A DNA stretch of 64,000 nt from NCBI RefSeq assembly GCF_900114065.1, contig NZ_FORS01000001.1, forward strand, positions 248,001 through 312,000, given 5' to 3'. The notes under the pieces are model-generated. The model searched no databases. It was given only the letters and a program-made list of their open reading frames with translations, and was not told where the DNA came from. Within the stretch, counting starts at the first letter, position 1. Every line of letters begins with the position of its first letter. The position numbers were made by a program, and so were the translations under genes. The DNA comes from Stutzerimonas kunmingensis (GTDB lineage Bacteria; Pseudomonadota; Gammaproteobacteria; Pseudomonadales; Pseudomonadaceae). Below are positions 28,937-39,182 of this stretch, in pieces.

Positions 28937-29696
28937 AGGAATGCTGCTGCCGTTGCTTCTGGCCAGTGGTCTGGCCTTCGCCGAAACGCCGAAGGTGGAT
29001 GAGGATGGTTTCACCCATCCGCTGCGCAATCTGGAGTTCAATCCCGGCCTGGATCAGCGCGAGTTCGAGCGCGCCACCTTCCAGGCACTGGACGTCTACG
29101 ATCCGTTCGAGTCGGTCAACCGGCGCATCTACCACTTCAACTATCGGCTCGATCAGTGGGTGATGCTGCCGGTGGTGCGCGGCTATCGCTACGTCACGCC
29201 GCGGCCGGTACGCACTGGCGTGAGCAATTTCTTCAGCAACCTCGGCGAAGTGCCGACGCTGTTCAACAGCCTGGCTCAACTCAAGGGCCAGCGCGCGGCG
29301 AACGCCACTGCACGTTTCCTGTTCAACAGCATCCTGGGTGTGGGCGGCCTCTGGGACCCGGCAACGCGCATGGGGCTGCCGCGTCAGAGCGAAGATTTCG
29401 GCCAGACCCTCGGTTATTGGGGCGTTCCCCAGGGTCCGTACCTAATTCTTCCGGCGCTGGGCCCGTCCAACCTGCGCGACACCACGGGCCGCGTGGCCGA
29501 TTTCGCCGTCGAGCGGCAGGTGGAGTTTCTGCAGTATTCCGAAACCACCGGAGGCGAGTTGAGCCTGACGGCGCTGCGGGCCGTCAATGCGCGGCATGTC
29601 ACCAGCTTCCGCTACGGTCAGCTCAATTCGCCGTTCGAATACGAGAAGGTGCGCTACGTCTACAGCCGGGCGCGGGATTTGCTGATAGAGGAATAA
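28929..29696 (+). CDS. mlaA: MlaA/VacJ-family lipid asymmetry protein
   Basis: Encodes 255 residues from a GTG with GGAG 6 nt upstream, overlapping the preceding gene by 8 bp. MlaA hallmarks are clear: DPFESVNRRIYHFN (about 58-71), GVSNFFSNLGEVPTLFNSL, FLFNSILGVGGLWDPAT and EDFGQTLGYWGVPQGPYL. MlaA sits in the outer membrane and removes misplaced phospholipid. The N-terminal signal (LLPLLLASGLAFAE) has no lipobox Cys, so unlike the usual lipoprotein it appears to be cleaved by the ordinary signal peptidase. Other Mla genes are not in the window. Confidence 0.88.
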   Translation: MAKGMLLPLLLASGLAFAETPKVDEDGFTHPLRNLEFNPGLDQREFERATFQALDVYDPFESVNRRIYHFNYRLDQWVMLPVVRGYRYVTPRPVRTGVSNFFSNLGEVPTLFNSLAQLKGQRAANATARFLFNSILGVGGLWDPATRMGLPRQSEDFGQTLGYWGVPQGPYLILPALGPSNLRDTTGRVADFAVERQVEFLQYSETTGGELSLTALRAVNARHVTSFRYGQLNSPFEYEKVRYVYSRARDLLIEE

Positions 29697-29790
29697 TCCG
29701 CTTTATCGATCGTTTGTAGCGATATTACGCACCCATTGATCGAAGCCACCCACCTACTCTTGGCGAATTCAACCCGAGAGGCATTCGATC

Positions 29791-30633
29791 ATGTCCCAGC
29801 GTGAAATTCTTTCCATCACCAGCGGCCGTGCCACGTCCGATGGCGCCGGCGTCAGCCTGACCCGCGTCTTCGGCGGCGCTGCCCCGGAGCGCTTCGATCC
29901 GTTCCTGATGCTCGACGAGTTCGGTTCCAACGACCCTGACGAGTACATTGCCGGCTTCCCGCCCCACCCACATCGCGGCTTCGAAACCATCACCTACATG
30001 CTCGAAGGACGCATGCGCCACGAGGATCACATGGGCAATGTGGGGTTGCTGGAGAGCGGTGGCGTGCAGTGGATGACCGCCGCGCGCGGCGTCATCCATA
30101 GCGAGATGCCGCAGCAGCAGGAAGGCACCATGCGCGGCTTCCAGCTATGGTTGAACCTGCCCTCCCACGCCAAGCTCGGCGATCCGGACTATCGGGATTT
30201 CGCCCCGGCCGAAATACCGCAACTCGCCCTGCCGGGCGGCGTGCAGGCCAAGGTCATCGCCGGCGTGTTCAAAGCCGGCGATATCGAACAGCACGGGATC
30301 GTGCAGCGGCCCGATACCGAACCTCTGCTATTCGACCTGCAGCTTTCAGCCGAGAGTGCCGTCTCGCCGCAAGTGCCGGATGGCCATCGGTTGCTGCTCT
30401 ACGTCTATGAAGGGACGCTGCGGGTGGGTGAGCAGGCGGCGAGCAAAGGCCAGTTGGTTCAGATGTCCCAGGACGGCGAACTCAATCTGTCCAGCGAACG
30501 TGGCGCCCGGCTGATGCTGCTGGCAGGCCGCCCACTTGGTGAGCCGATCGTGCAGTACGGGCCATTCGTGATGAACAGCCGCGAGGAGATCGAGCAGGCG
30601 CTGCGAGACTTCCGGGACGGTACGTTGGCCTGA
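29791..30633 (+). CDS. Pirin-family protein
   Basis: Encodes 280 residues of a bicupin. The metal ligands known in pirins are present: His59 and His61 (PPHPHRGFET), His103 and Glu105 (GVIHSEMP). The C-terminal cupin (about 180-275) follows. Bacterial pirins are linked to redox sensing or quercetin-type oxidation, and the exact role here is unknown. It is monocistronic and converges with the acyltransferase gene. Confidence 0.9.
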   Translation: MSQREILSITSGRATSDGAGVSLTRVFGGAAPERFDPFLMLDEFGSNDPDEYIAGFPPHPHRGFETITYMLEGRMRHEDHMGNVGLLESGGVQWMTAARGVIHSEMPQQQEGTMRGFQLWLNLPSHAKLGDPDYRDFAPAEIPQLALPGGVQAKVIAGVFKAGDIEQHGIVQRPDTEPLLFDLQLSAESAVSPQVPDGHRLLLYVYEGTLRVGEQAASKGQLVQMSQDGELNLSSERGARLMLLAGRPLGEPIVQYGPFVMNSREEIEQALRDFRDGTLA

Positions 30634-30684
30634 CCTGCACGATCTGCCCGGGAAGACGCCAGGCCTGGCGCAAATGGCAGTCCA

Positions 30685-31632
30685 CTAGACGGCCGAACGC
30701 GTCTTCCTCTTTTTATACAAGCTGGGCTCGCCTACCGGGCGGGTCTTGAAGCGGCGATGCGCCCAGAGGTACTGCTCGGGTACCGCACTGACCGCCTCTT
30801 CTATCCACTGGTTGATCCGCAGACAGTCCGCCTCTTCACTTTCACCCGGGAAGTCCTGCAGCGGCGGATGGATCACCAGTCGATACCCCGAACCGTCCGC
30901 CAGGCGTTCCTGGGTGAAGGGTATGACCCGCGCCCTGCCCAGCCGGGCGAACTTGGTCGTGGCGGTGACGGTCGCCGCCTGGACGCCAAACAGCGGTACG
31001 AACAGGCTCTGTTTGCGCCCATAGTCCTGGTCCGGCGCGTACCAAATGGCGCGCCCCGCGCGCAATACCTTGAGCATCGCCCGCACATCCTCGCGCTCGA
31101 TGGCACTCGCATCACGGTTGTGCCGTTCGCGCCCGCGACGCTGGACGAAGTCGAAAAGCGGATTCTTGTGCTCGCGATACATGCCATCGATGGTGTGCCG
31201 CTGGCCGAGCAGCGCGGCGCCGATCTCCAGCGTAGTGAAATGCAGCGCCATCAGGATCACACCCTGCCCTGCAGCCTGAGCCTGCTGCAGATGCTCGAGC
31301 CCATCGATCCTGGCCAGACGCTGCAGGCGTGCCTGCGGCCACCACCAGCTCATGGCCATCTCGAAGAAGGCAATGCCGTTGGAGGCAAAGTTCTCCCGCA
31401 ACAGACGCTCGCGTTGCGCCTGACTCAGTTCGGGGAAACACAGCTCCAGATTGCGCCGGGCGATGTAGCGACGCGAACCGGCGAAGCGAAACATCAGTGC
31501 GCCAAGCCCGCGCCCCAGTTTCAACAGAACCGAATATGGCAACTGGACCAGCAGCCACAGCACGCCCAGGCCCAGCCACAGCGGCCAGAAGCGCGGGTGC
31601 AGGAAGTACGCACGAAACTGAGGACGGTCCAT
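30685..31632 (-). CDS. Lipid A biosynthesis acyltransferase (LpxL/HtrB type)
   Basis: Encodes 315 residues. An N-terminal membrane helix (about 13-38) is followed by the acyltransferase core with the catalytic HFTTLE (His-x4-Glu, about 130-135) and DQDYGRKQSLFVPLFG (about 200-215), which fit the LpxL/LpxM family. It transfers a secondary acyl chain to the lipid A precursor at the inner membrane. Acyl specificity (lauroyl or other) cannot be read from sequence. Confidence 0.88.
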   Translation of the reverse strand: MDRPQFRAYFLHPRFWPLWLGLGVLWLLVQLPYSVLLKLGRGLGALMFRFAGSRRYIARRNLELCFPELSQAQRERLLRENFASNGIAFFEMAMSWWWPQARLQRLARIDGLEHLQQAQAAGQGVILMALHFTTLEIGAALLGQRHTIDGMYREHKNPLFDFVQRRGRERHNRDASAIEREDVRAMLKVLRAGRAIWYAPDQDYGRKQSLFVPLFGVQAATVTATTKFARLGRARVIPFTQERLADGSGYRLVIHPPLQDFPGESEEADCLRINQWIEEAVSAVPEQYLWAHRRFKTRPVGEPSLYKKRKTRSAV

Positions 31633-31790
31633 GAATAGCTCGACAGCCTATGAAGCGGCGCATTCTACCGGCAAATGCCCGCATTGACCGAACCTCAACG
31701 CACCAGTGATCGTTCCGCAGGCCCTTGCCGGGTTGCAGGCGGCGGCGCTCCCCGCTATAAGTCCTCGCCATTTACCGCAGCAGACAGACC

Positions 31791-32516
31791 ATGAGCCAAG
31801 CCGACCTCACCGATCAGTCCCCAGCCTTCCAGCTCAAGGGCAGCATGCTCGCCATCACCGTGCTGGAACTCGCCAGCAACGACATCGAGCGTCTCGACGA
31901 GCAACTCGCGGCCAAGGTCGAGCAGGCGCCGGACTTCTTCAATAACACCCCGCTGGTCCTGGCCTTGGACAAGCTGCCGGAGGCGGCTCGCGAGATCGAT
32001 ATCGCTGCGCTGGTCAGCCTGTGCCGCAAGCATCGTCTGCGTACCCTGGCCCTGCGCACCAGCGAACCGTCCCACCTCGAGGCGGCCGCGGTGCTCGATC
32101 TGCCGGTGCTGCCGCCTTCCGGTGCTCGTGAGCGGCAGGTCGACCTGAGCTCGAAAACCCCGGCCAAACCAGCCGAGCCGGTCTATCGCCCGACCCGCGT
32201 CGTGACCACCCCCATCCGCGGCGGCCAGCAGGTCTACGCGCAAGGCGGCGACCTCATCGTTCTCGCTCCCGTGAGCCCCGGTGCGGAACTTCTCGCCGAT
32301 GGCAACATCCATGTCTACGGTCCGCTTCGAGGTCGCGCCTTGGCGGGTATCAAAGGCGACACTTCGGCGCGGATCTTCTGTCAGCAACTCACCGCTGAAA
32401 TGGTCTCCATCGCCGGCCAGTACAAGGTAGCCGAGGACCTGCGACGCGATCCTCTCTGGGCTGAAGCGGTACAGATCAGCCTCTCTGGCGACGTGTTGAA
32501 CATCACCCGCCTTTAA
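31791..32516 (+). CDS. minC: Septum site-determining protein MinC
   Basis: Encodes 241 residues. The N-terminal FtsZ-inhibiting domain covers about 12-105. After a Pro-rich linker comes the C-terminal beta-helical MinC domain (about 135-235) with [17 protein letters not shown], which binds MinD. It starts the min operon; minD follows after 96 bp. MinC blocks FtsZ rings away from midcell. Confidence 0.95.
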   Translation: MSQADLTDQSPAFQLKGSMLAITVLELASNDIERLDEQLAAKVEQAPDFFNNTPLVLALDKLPEAAREIDIAALVSLCRKHRLRTLALRTSEPSHLEAAAVLDLPVLPPSGARERQVDLSSKTPAKPAEPVYRPTRVVTTPIRGGQQVYAQGGDLIVLAPVSPGAELLADGNIHVYGPLRGRALAGIKGDTSARIFCQQLTAEMVSIAGQYKVAEDLRRDPLWAEAVQISLSGDVLNITRL

Positions 32517-32612
32517 CGGATACTGCCGCGAATTTTCAAGGACCAAACGGGCAATCCTGACGCTGAAATCGGCGAAAGGTCCCGATTTTTTAAATATTTA
32601 GGGTGAATCACC

Positions 32613-33428
32613 TTGGCCAAGATCATCGTAGTCACTTCCGGCAAAGGTGGCGTTGGTAAAACCACCACCAGCGCCGCCATCGGTACCGGCCTCGCTCTGC
32701 GCGGCCACAAGACTGTCATCGTCGACTTCGACGTCGGTCTGCGGAACCTCGACTTGATCATGGGCTGCGAACGCCGGGTGGTTTACGACTTCGTCAACGT
32801 AATCAATGGCGACGCAACCCTGACCCAGGCCCTGATCAAGGACAAGCGTCTCGAGAACCTCTACGTGCTGGCCGCCAGCCAGACACGCGACAAAGACGCG
32901 CTGACCCAGGAAGGCGTTGGCAAGGTCATCGACGAGCTGGGCAAGAATTTCGAATACGTCATCTGCGACTCCCCGGCCGGTATCGAGAAGGGCGCGCACC
33001 TGGCGATGTACTTCGCCGACGAAGCCATCGTCGTCACCAACCCGGAAGTCTCTTCGGTTCGCGACTCCGACCGCATGCTCGGTCTGCTGGCGAGCAAATC
33101 GCGTCGCGCCGAGAACGGTGAAGAGCCGATTCGGGAACATCTTCTGCTGACCCGCTACAACCCCGAGCGTGTCACCAAGGGCGAAATGCTCGGCGTCGAA
33201 GACGTCGAGGAAATCCTCTCCATCCGCCTGCTGGGCGTGATTCCCGAGTCGCAGGCCGTACTCAAGGCTTCCAACCAGGGTATCCCGGTGATTCTCGACG
33301 ACCAGAGCGATGCCGGCCAGGCGTACAGCGACGCCGTGGACCGTCTGCTCGGCAAGGAAGTCGCGCACCGCTTCCTCGACGTCAAGAAGCCTGGCTTCCT
33401 GCAACGACTTTTCGGAGGCCGCGAATGA
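32613..33428 (+). CDS. minD: Septum site-determining ATPase MinD
   Basis: Encodes 271 residues and starts at TTG, the only start preceding the conserved [26 protein letters not shown] lies 7 nt upstream. The deviant Walker A ([10 protein letters not shown]) is at about 9-18, the Asp of [11 protein letters not shown] in the switch region, and the amphipathic membrane anchor ([10 protein letters not shown]) is at the end. The stop overlaps the minE start by 4 bp. Confidence 0.96.
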   Translation: MAKIIVVTSGKGGVGKTTTSAAIGTGLALRGHKTVIVDFDVGLRNLDLIMGCERRVVYDFVNVINGDATLTQALIKDKRLENLYVLAASQTRDKDALTQEGVGKVIDELGKNFEYVICDSPAGIEKGAHLAMYFADEAIVVTNPEVSSVRDSDRMLGLLASKSRRAENGEEPIREHLLLTRYNPERVTKGEMLGVEDVEEILSIRLLGVIPESQAVLKASNQGIPVILDDQSDAGQAYSDAVDRLLGKEVAHRFLDVKKPGFLQRLFGGRE

Positions 33429-33682
33429 ACCTTTTCGACTTCTTCCGTGAACGCAAGAAGAAGGAAACCCCAGCCGCGATCGCCAAGGAGCGTCTGCAGA
33501 TCATCGTCGCCCACGAGCGTGGCCAGCGCACCGAGCCGGACTACCTGCCGGCCCTGCAAAAAGAGCTGGTCGAGGTGATCCGCAAGTACGTCAACATCGA
33601 CAGCGATCAGGTCCAGGTTGCACTCGAGGACCAGGGCAGCTGCTCGATTCTCGAACTCAATATCACCCTGCCGGATCGCTGA
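33425..33682 (+). CDS. minE: Division topological specificity factor MinE
   Basis: Encodes 85 residues. The N-terminal membrane-targeting and MinD-binding helix (MNLFDFFRE ... [14 protein letters not shown], about 1-33) and the C-terminal dimer domain (about 36-82) are intact. Overlaps minD by ATGA, so translation is coupled. MinE drives MinD release from the membrane and the pole-to-pole oscillation. Confidence 0.95.
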   Translation: MNLFDFFRERKKKETPAAIAKERLQIIVAHERGQRTEPDYLPALQKELVEVIRKYVNIDSDQVQVALEDQGSCSILELNITLPDR

Positions 33683-33701
33683 GCGAAACCGGCGTACAGA
33701 A

Positions 33702-33723
33702 ACGGCGGCCCACGGGTCGCCGT
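33702..33723 (+). terminator. Possible terminator after minE
   Basis: ACGGCGGCCC pairs with GGGTCGCCGT (one G-T pair) 20 bp after the minE stop; only a short, interrupted T-stretch (CTTCGTTTG) follows. The next gene begins 20 bp later, so termination may be partial. Confidence 0.4.
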
Positions 33724-33743
33724 CTTCGTTTGTGGAAAAGCGA

Positions 33744-34379
33744 ATGCCTCTAAGCGCTATCGAGATCGTCCATCAGGACGCCGCCCTGCTGGTCATCAAC
33801 AAGCCGACCCTGCTGCTTTCCGTACCGGGCCGCGCCGAAGACAACCGTGACTGCCTGGTGACCCGCCTGCAGGAAAACGGCTATCCCGAAGCGCGCATCG
33901 TGCATCGCCTTGATTGGGAAACCTCCGGACTAATCGTGCTCGCCCGCGATGCCGATACGCACCGTGAGCTGTCCCGTCAGTTCCATGATCGTGAAACGGA
34001 AAAGGCCTATACCGCGCTGTGCTGGGGCCAGCCCGAACAGGACAGCGGCAGCATTGACCTGCCGCTGCGCTACGATCCGCCGACCAAGCCGCGCCACGTT
34101 GTCGACCACGAGCTGGGCAAGCACGCACTGACCTTCTGGCGCGTGCTTGAACGCTACGGCGACTACAGCCGCGTCGAGCTGACCCCCATCACCGGCCGCT
34201 CCCACCAGCTGCGAGTCCATATGCTGTCGATCGGGCATCCGCTGCTCGGCGATCGCCTGTATGCCCACGAGCAAGCCCTGCAAGCCCATGAGCGCCTGTG
34301 TCTGCACGCCAGTATGCTCACCCTGACCCACCCGCAAACCGGCGAGCGCCTGCGCTTCGAGTGCCCGGCACCGTTCTGA
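33744..34379 (+). CDS. RluA-family pseudouridine synthase
   Basis: Encodes 211 residues. The catalytic Asp57 lies in HRLDWETSGL, with INKPTLLLSVPGR upstream (about 19-30) and TPITGRSHQLRVHM (about 150-163) downstream, all standard for RluA/RluC-type enzymes. The short length without an S4 domain fits RluA, which modifies 23S rRNA and some tRNAs. It sits just after minE, an arrangement common in Pseudomonas. GTG at 33732 is an alternative start. Confidence 0.88.
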   Translation: MPLSAIEIVHQDAALLVINKPTLLLSVPGRAEDNRDCLVTRLQENGYPEARIVHRLDWETSGLIVLARDADTHRELSRQFHDRETEKAYTALCWGQPEQDSGSIDLPLRYDPPTKPRHVVDHELGKHALTFWRVLERYGDYSRVELTPITGRSHQLRVHMLSIGHPLLGDRLYAHEQALQAHERLCLHASMLTLTHPQTGERLRFECPAPF

Positions 34380-34480
34380 TGACGACAAGCGCGCACTTAC
34401 TAAATGCAGGCGGTGCCGGTGCGCTTATTACCAGGTGTCGAATGCTATAGACTTCGTGACCTTGCAGTCCGGAGTCCGAA

Positions 34481-35770
34481 ATGCGCAAAGCTCTCAACCA
34501 AGGCCTGATCGAATATCTGCAGGCGTCCCCTACCCCGTTCCATGCCACCCAGAATCTCACCCAGGGGCTACAGGCCGCCGGCTACCGTGCGCTGGACGAG
34601 CGCGAGGTCTGGCATACCGAGGCGGGCGGGCGTTATTACGTCACCCGCAACGACTCGGCCATCATCGCCTTCCAGCTGGGCAGCAAGGCGCTCGTCGAAC
34701 ACGGGCTGCGCTTGGTTGGCGCCCATACCGACAGCCCGTGCCTACGGGTCAAGCCGCAGCCCGAGCTGCAGCGCCAGGGCTTCTGGCAGCTGGGGGTCGA
34801 GGTGTATGGCGGCGCCCTGCTCGCTCCTTGGTTCGACCGCGATCTGTCGCTGGCCGGCCGTGTCACCTACAGCCGTGATGGCCGCATCGAAAGCCAGCTG
34901 ATCGACTTCAAGGTTCCGATCGCGACGATTCCGAACCTGGCGATTCACCTCAATCGGGAAGCCAATCAGGGCTGGGCCATCAACGCGCAGAACGAGCTAC
35001 CGCCGATTCTGGCCCAGATCGCCAGCCAGGAAAGCCCAGACTTCCGCGCACTCCTCGCCGATCAGCTCGGCCGTGAACATGGGCTGGTCGCCGACGTGGT
35101 GCTGGACTTCGAACTGAGCTTCTACGACACCCAGAGCGCCGCGGTCATCGGCCTGCACGGTGACTTCATCGCTGGCGCCCGTCTGGACAATCTGCTCTCG
35201 TGCTTTGCGGGCTTGCAGGCCTTGCTGAACGCCGAACCCGAGCACACCTGCGTGCTGGTCTGCACCGATCACGAGGAAGTCGGCTCGACCTCGCTGTGCG
35301 GCGCGGATGGCCCGTTCCTGGAGCAGGTCTTGCGTCGCGTGCTGCCGGATGAGGATGACTTCCAGCGCGCCATAAGCCATTCCCTGCTGATTTCCGCCGA
35401 CAATGCCCACGCGGTGCACCCGAACTACGCCGACAAGCACGACGGCAATCACGGGCCGAAGCTCAACGCTGGTCCAGTGATCAAGGTGAACAACAACCAG
35501 CGCTACGCCACCAGCAGCGAAACTGCCGGCTTTTTCCGCCATCTCTGCCTGGAAAACGAAGTGCCGGTGCAGAGTTTCGTCACCCGCAGCGACATGGGTT
35601 GCGGCTCCACGATCGGCCCGATCACGGCCAGTCAGCTAGGTGTGCGTACCGTCGACATCGGCCTGCCGACCTTCGCCATGCACTCGATCCGCGAGCTTGC
35701 CGGTAGTCAGGACCTGGCGCATCTGGTCAAGGTACTGACCGCGTTCTACGCCAGCAGCCAGTTGCCTTGA
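34481..35770 (+). CDS. apeB: M18 aminopeptidase
   Basis: Encodes 429 residues, the usual length of the M18 family. Metal and catalytic motifs are visible: [13 protein letters not shown] (about 80-92), [16 protein letters not shown] (about 231-246), DHEEVGSTS (about 264-272) and a late [11 protein letters not shown] plus [11 protein letters not shown]. It is a cytoplasmic zinc aminopeptidase preferring acidic or other N-terminal residues. A GGAG site precedes the ATG. The gene is monocistronic and converges with the quinone reductase gene. Confidence 0.93.
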   Translation: MRKALNQGLIEYLQASPTPFHATQNLTQGLQAAGYRALDEREVWHTEAGGRYYVTRNDSAIIAFQLGSKALVEHGLRLVGAHTDSPCLRVKPQPELQRQGFWQLGVEVYGGALLAPWFDRDLSLAGRVTYSRDGRIESQLIDFKVPIATIPNLAIHLNREANQGWAINAQNELPPILAQIASQESPDFRALLADQLGREHGLVADVVLDFELSFYDTQSAAVIGLHGDFIAGARLDNLLSCFAGLQALLNAEPEHTCVLVCTDHEEVGSTSLCGADGPFLEQVLRRVLPDEDDFQRAISHSLLISADNAHAVHPNYADKHDGNHGPKLNAGPVIKVNNNQRYATSSETAGFFRHLCLENEVPVQSFVTRSDMGCGSTIGPITASQLGVRTVDIGLPTFAMHSIRELAGSQDLAHLVKVLTAFYASSQLP

Positions 35771-35861
35771 ACCGCACCGGGCAGGTCTGCAGCACTGCAA
35801 ACCTGCTCGATCCATCAAGGCAAAGCGAAATCTGGCTCCGTCCACATCAGGCCGATGCGGA

Positions 35862-36824
35862 TCAGGAAAGCGCGCTATCGATCACCAGGGCCACCTTGCC
35901 GGACACGGTGTTGCTGGCCAGCGTTTCGAATGCAGCCTCCACATCACCGATGGCAAAGGTTCGCTCCAGACGCGGCGAAAGCTTGCCCTGGGCGAACAGC
36001 GGCCAGACCTTCTCTTCCATTTCCGCCAGCAGCCCGGCCTTGTAATCGGCGTCGCGGCTGCGCAGGGTCGAGCCGATCAACTGGATGCGCTTGGCCAGCA
36101 AACCAGCCAGATCCATCTCGGCCTTGCGTCCGCCCATCAAGCCGATCATCACCCAACGCCCATCCATCGCCAGCAGCTGCATATTCAATGCGGCGTACTT
36201 GGCACCGACCGGGTCGAGGATCATGTCGAACGGACCAAAATCGCGTAGCGCTTCGAGCGAGTCACCACGCAGCACACCACCCTGAGCACCGAGCGATTCG
36301 CAATAGGCCAGCCGCTCGGCCGAGCCGACGCTGACCCAGCAGGGATTGCCAAACGCCTTGCACAGCTGGATCGCCGCCGAGCCGACACCACTGGCGCCAG
36401 CGTGCAGCAGCACCTTGTCGCCGGCCAGTAAAGCGCCCAGGCGATAGAGGTTGAGCCAGGCCGTGGCATATACCTCCGGGATCACCGCAGCTTCATGCAG
36501 CGACATGCCCTCGGGAACCGGCAGCGCATGACGGGCATCGACCACCACCTCCTCGGCCATACCACCGCCAGCCAGCAGCGTGCACACGCGATCACCCACC
36601 TTCCAGCGGCTGCGCCCACCGACCTCGGCGACCACCCCTGCGCATTCCAGCCCCAGGATGTCGGTGACACCTGCCGGCGGCGGATAGTGTCCGCCTCGCT
36701 GCAGCAGGTCCGCACGGTTGAGCCCGGCAGCAGCCACACGGATACGGATTTCGCCATCGCCGCACGCCGGAGCCGGTCGCTCGGCCCACTCCAGATGCCC
36801 CTCGATACCTTGCAATGCCTTCAT
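35862..36824 (-). CDS. NAD(P)H quinone oxidoreductase, PIG3-like
   Basis: Encodes 320 residues from an ATG preceded by GGAGG; a longer frame up to 36917 is rejected. The medium-chain dehydrogenase fold is clear: GLNRADLLQRGGHYPPP (about 38-54), GLECAGVV, and the nucleotide loop HAGASGVGSAAIQL (about 140-153). No catalytic zinc ligands, as in the quinone reductase branch. The divergent Prc gene starts 174 bp away. Confidence 0.85.
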   Translation of the reverse strand: MKALQGIEGHLEWAERPAPACGDGEIRIRVAAAGLNRADLLQRGGHYPPPAGVTDILGLECAGVVAEVGGRSRWKVGDRVCTLLAGGGMAEEVVVDARHALPVPEGMSLHEAAVIPEVYATAWLNLYRLGALLAGDKVLLHAGASGVGSAAIQLCKAFGNPCWVSVGSAERLAYCESLGAQGGVLRGDSLEALRDFGPFDMILDPVGAKYAALNMQLLAMDGRWVMIGLMGGRKAEMDLAGLLAKRIQLIGSTLRSRDADYKAGLLAEMEEKVWPLFAQGKLSPRLERTFAIGDVEAAFETLASNTVSGKVALVIDSALS

Positions 36825-36998
36825 GCTGCCTCCATAGTGGTTCCTATCTATGCCCACCCAACTGATCGCTCGCTGGCCTTCTTTGACCACCTCAACCATC
36901 GGGCTTGTGCTTTCCACCGCCGGACGGAAAACCGAACCGGCGCCTACTTTAGATGGCCTAATATGCGTTATTCCCTAGCCTTACGTCGCCCCCCAGCC

Positions 36999-39083
36999 AT
37001 GAAACGTACGCTGACCTGCACCGTTCTCGCCGTCCTTTTCGGCCTTCACGCTTCCCTGGCGATGGCCAAAGCCGTCAGCACGCCGGAGAACTGGGACTAC
37101 CTGCAACCCGATCGTGACCAGGTCATAGCCAGCCTGAATGTCGTCGAACTGCTCAAGCGCCATCACTACAACAAGCCGCCGCTTAACGACGCGCGTTCGG
37201 CAAAGATCTTCGACAGCTACATCCAGATGCTCGATCCCTCGCGCAGCTATTTCCTGGCATCCGACCTCGAAGAGTTCGGCAAGTGGCGCAACCAGTTCGA
37301 CGACTTCCTCAAGGGCGGCAATCTCGAACCCGGTTTCATCATCTACTCCCGTCATCTCGAGCGCTTGCAGAACCGGTTGAACTACGCCCTGAGCCTGCTC
37401 GACAAGGGCGTCGACAGCTTCGACTTCAGCGTCGACGAGGAGCTGCTGGTCGACCGTGAGAAGGCCGCCTGGGCCAAGGACAGCGCAGAGCTCGATGACC
37501 TGTGGCGCAAGCGGGTAAAGGACGAGGTATTGCGTCTGAAGATCGCCGGCAAGGAGCCGAAGGCCATCGAGGAACTGCTGACCAAACGCTACAAGAATCA
37601 GCTATCGCGCCTGAACCAGACCCGTGGCGAGGACGTTTTCCAGACCTATATCAACGCCTTCGCGCAGACCTACGATCCGCACACCCAATACCTGTCGCCG
37701 GACAGCGCGGAGAATTTCGACATCAACATGAGCCTGTCGCTCGAGGGCATCGGCGCGGTGCTGCAGAGTGACAACGAGCACGTGAAGATCGTACGCCTGG
37801 TGCCGGCAGGCCCGGCGGAGAAGAGCAAGCAGCTGGCGCCAGCGGACAAGATTGTCGGCGTCGGCCAGGCCAACGATGAGATGGTCGACGTCATCGGCTG
37901 GCGCCTGGATGAGGTGGTCAAGCTCATCCGCGGCCCGAAGGGTTCGGTCGTACGCCTTGAAGTCATCCCGGCGAGCAATGCGCCGAATGACCAAAGCAGC
38001 AAGGTCGTCGCCATTACCCGCGAAGCGGTGAAGCTCGAGGAGCAGGCAGCGAAGAAGTCGGTGTTGAACCTGGAACACCAGGGGCAGAACTTCAAGCTCG
38101 GTGTGATCGAGATTCCAGCGTTCTATCTGGACTTCAAGGCACTGCGCGCCGGGGACCAGAACTACAAGAGCACCACGCGTGACGTCAAAAAGCTGCTCTC
38201 CGAACTGGAAGCAGAGAAAGTCGACGGCGTGGTCATCGACCTGCGCAACAACGGCGGCGGCTCACTGCAAGAGGCCACCGAGCTCACCGGCCTGTTCATC
38301 GATCAGGGGCCGACTGTGCTGGTACGCAACAGCGATGGCCGCGTAGACGTGCTTGCCGATGAACAGACCGGCGCGCTGTACAAGGGGCCGCTGGCCGTCC
38401 TCGTCAACCGTCTTTCTGCATCGGCCTCGGAGATCTTCGCCGGCGCGATGCAGGACTATCACCGGGCCTTAATCCTCGGTGGCCAGACCTTCGGCAAGGG
38501 CACCGTGCAGACAATCCAGCCTCTCAACCATGGTGAGCTGAAACTGACCCTGGCCAAGTTTTACCGCGTATCCGGGCAGAGCACTCAACATCAGGGTGTG
38601 ATTCCCGACATCAGCTACCCTGCCGATGTCGACACCAAGGAAATCGGTGAGAGTGCGCTGCCGGAAGCGCTGCCTTGGGACAGCATCCGCGCGGCGATCA
38701 ATCCGGACATGAACCCGTTCAAGCCGTTCCTCGCCGAGCTGAAGGCACGCCACGAAGCACGCACCGGCGAGAACCCGGACTTCGTCTTCACCCGCGATCG
38801 TCTGGCGCTTGCCCAGGAGCTGATGCACGAAACCACCGTCAGCCTCAATGAAGAAAAGCGGCGTGCACAACAGGCCGATATCGAGAAGCGTCAGCTGGCC
38901 TTGGAGAATGCATTGCGCCTGGCCAAAGGTGAGGAGCCACTGGCAAAGCTGGAGAAGGAAGACGAAAACACGCCTCACGCGGAAGCGGACAAACCAAAGC
39001 CGGAGGATGATGCCTACCTCTCCGAGAGCGGGCGCATTCTGCTCGATTACCTCGGTCTCAGCTCGGCGATGGCCAAGCACTGA
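36999..39083 (+). CDS. prc: Carboxy-terminal processing protease Prc (Tsp)
   Basis: Encodes 694 residues with a signal peptide (cleavage near AMAKA). An N-terminal helical region (about 25-230) is followed by a PDZ domain (about 235-325) and the S41 peptidase domain with Ser475 (second Ser of LSASASEIF) and Lys500 (FGKGTVQ), spaced 25 as in E. coli Prc. A Glu/Lys-rich coiled C-terminal part follows. Prc degrades periplasmic proteins by their C-termini; in Pseudomonas it affects anti-sigma MucA. An in-frame ATG at 36963 is a possible earlier start. Confidence 0.93.
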   Translation: MKRTLTCTVLAVLFGLHASLAMAKAVSTPENWDYLQPDRDQVIASLNVVELLKRHHYNKPPLNDARSAKIFDSYIQMLDPSRSYFLASDLEEFGKWRNQFDDFLKGGNLEPGFIIYSRHLERLQNRLNYALSLLDKGVDSFDFSVDEELLVDREKAAWAKDSAELDDLWRKRVKDEVLRLKIAGKEPKAIEELLTKRYKNQLSRLNQTRGEDVFQTYINAFAQTYDPHTQYLSPDSAENFDINMSLSLEGIGAVLQSDNEHVKIVRLVPAGPAEKSKQLAPADKIVGVGQANDEMVDVIGWRLDEVVKLIRGPKGSVVRLEVIPASNAPNDQSSKVVAITREAVKLEEQAAKKSVLNLEHQGQNFKLGVIEIPAFYLDFKALRAGDQNYKSTTRDVKKLLSELEAEKVDGVVIDLRNNGGGSLQEATELTGLFIDQGPTVLVRNSDGRVDVLADEQTGALYKGPLAVLVNRLSASASEIFAGAMQDYHRALILGGQTFGKGTVQTIQPLNHGELKLTLAKFYRVSGQSTQHQGVIPDISYPADVDTKEIGESALPEALPWDSIRAAINPDMNPFKPFLAELKARHEARTGENPDFVFTRDRLALAQELMHETTVSLNEEKRRAQQADIEKRQLALENALRLAKGEEPLAKLEKEDENTPHAEADKPKPEDDAYLSESGRILLDYLGLSSAMAKH

Positions 39084-39136
39084 ATCGAGTGGAACGCCGC
39101 GATGTCATCAAATTGACATCACGACATCGTGAAATG

Positions 39137-39164
39137 AAAGGGCTGCGTTGCGGCCCTTTTCTTT
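39137..39164 (+). terminator. Terminator after prc
   Basis: AAAGGGC and GCCCTTT form a 7-bp stem around a 9-nt loop, followed by TCTTTTC. It lies between prc and the cyclic-di-GMP gene, 19 bp before the latter's start. Confidence 0.7.
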
Positions 39165-39182
39165 TCACACCCAGAGACCTCC

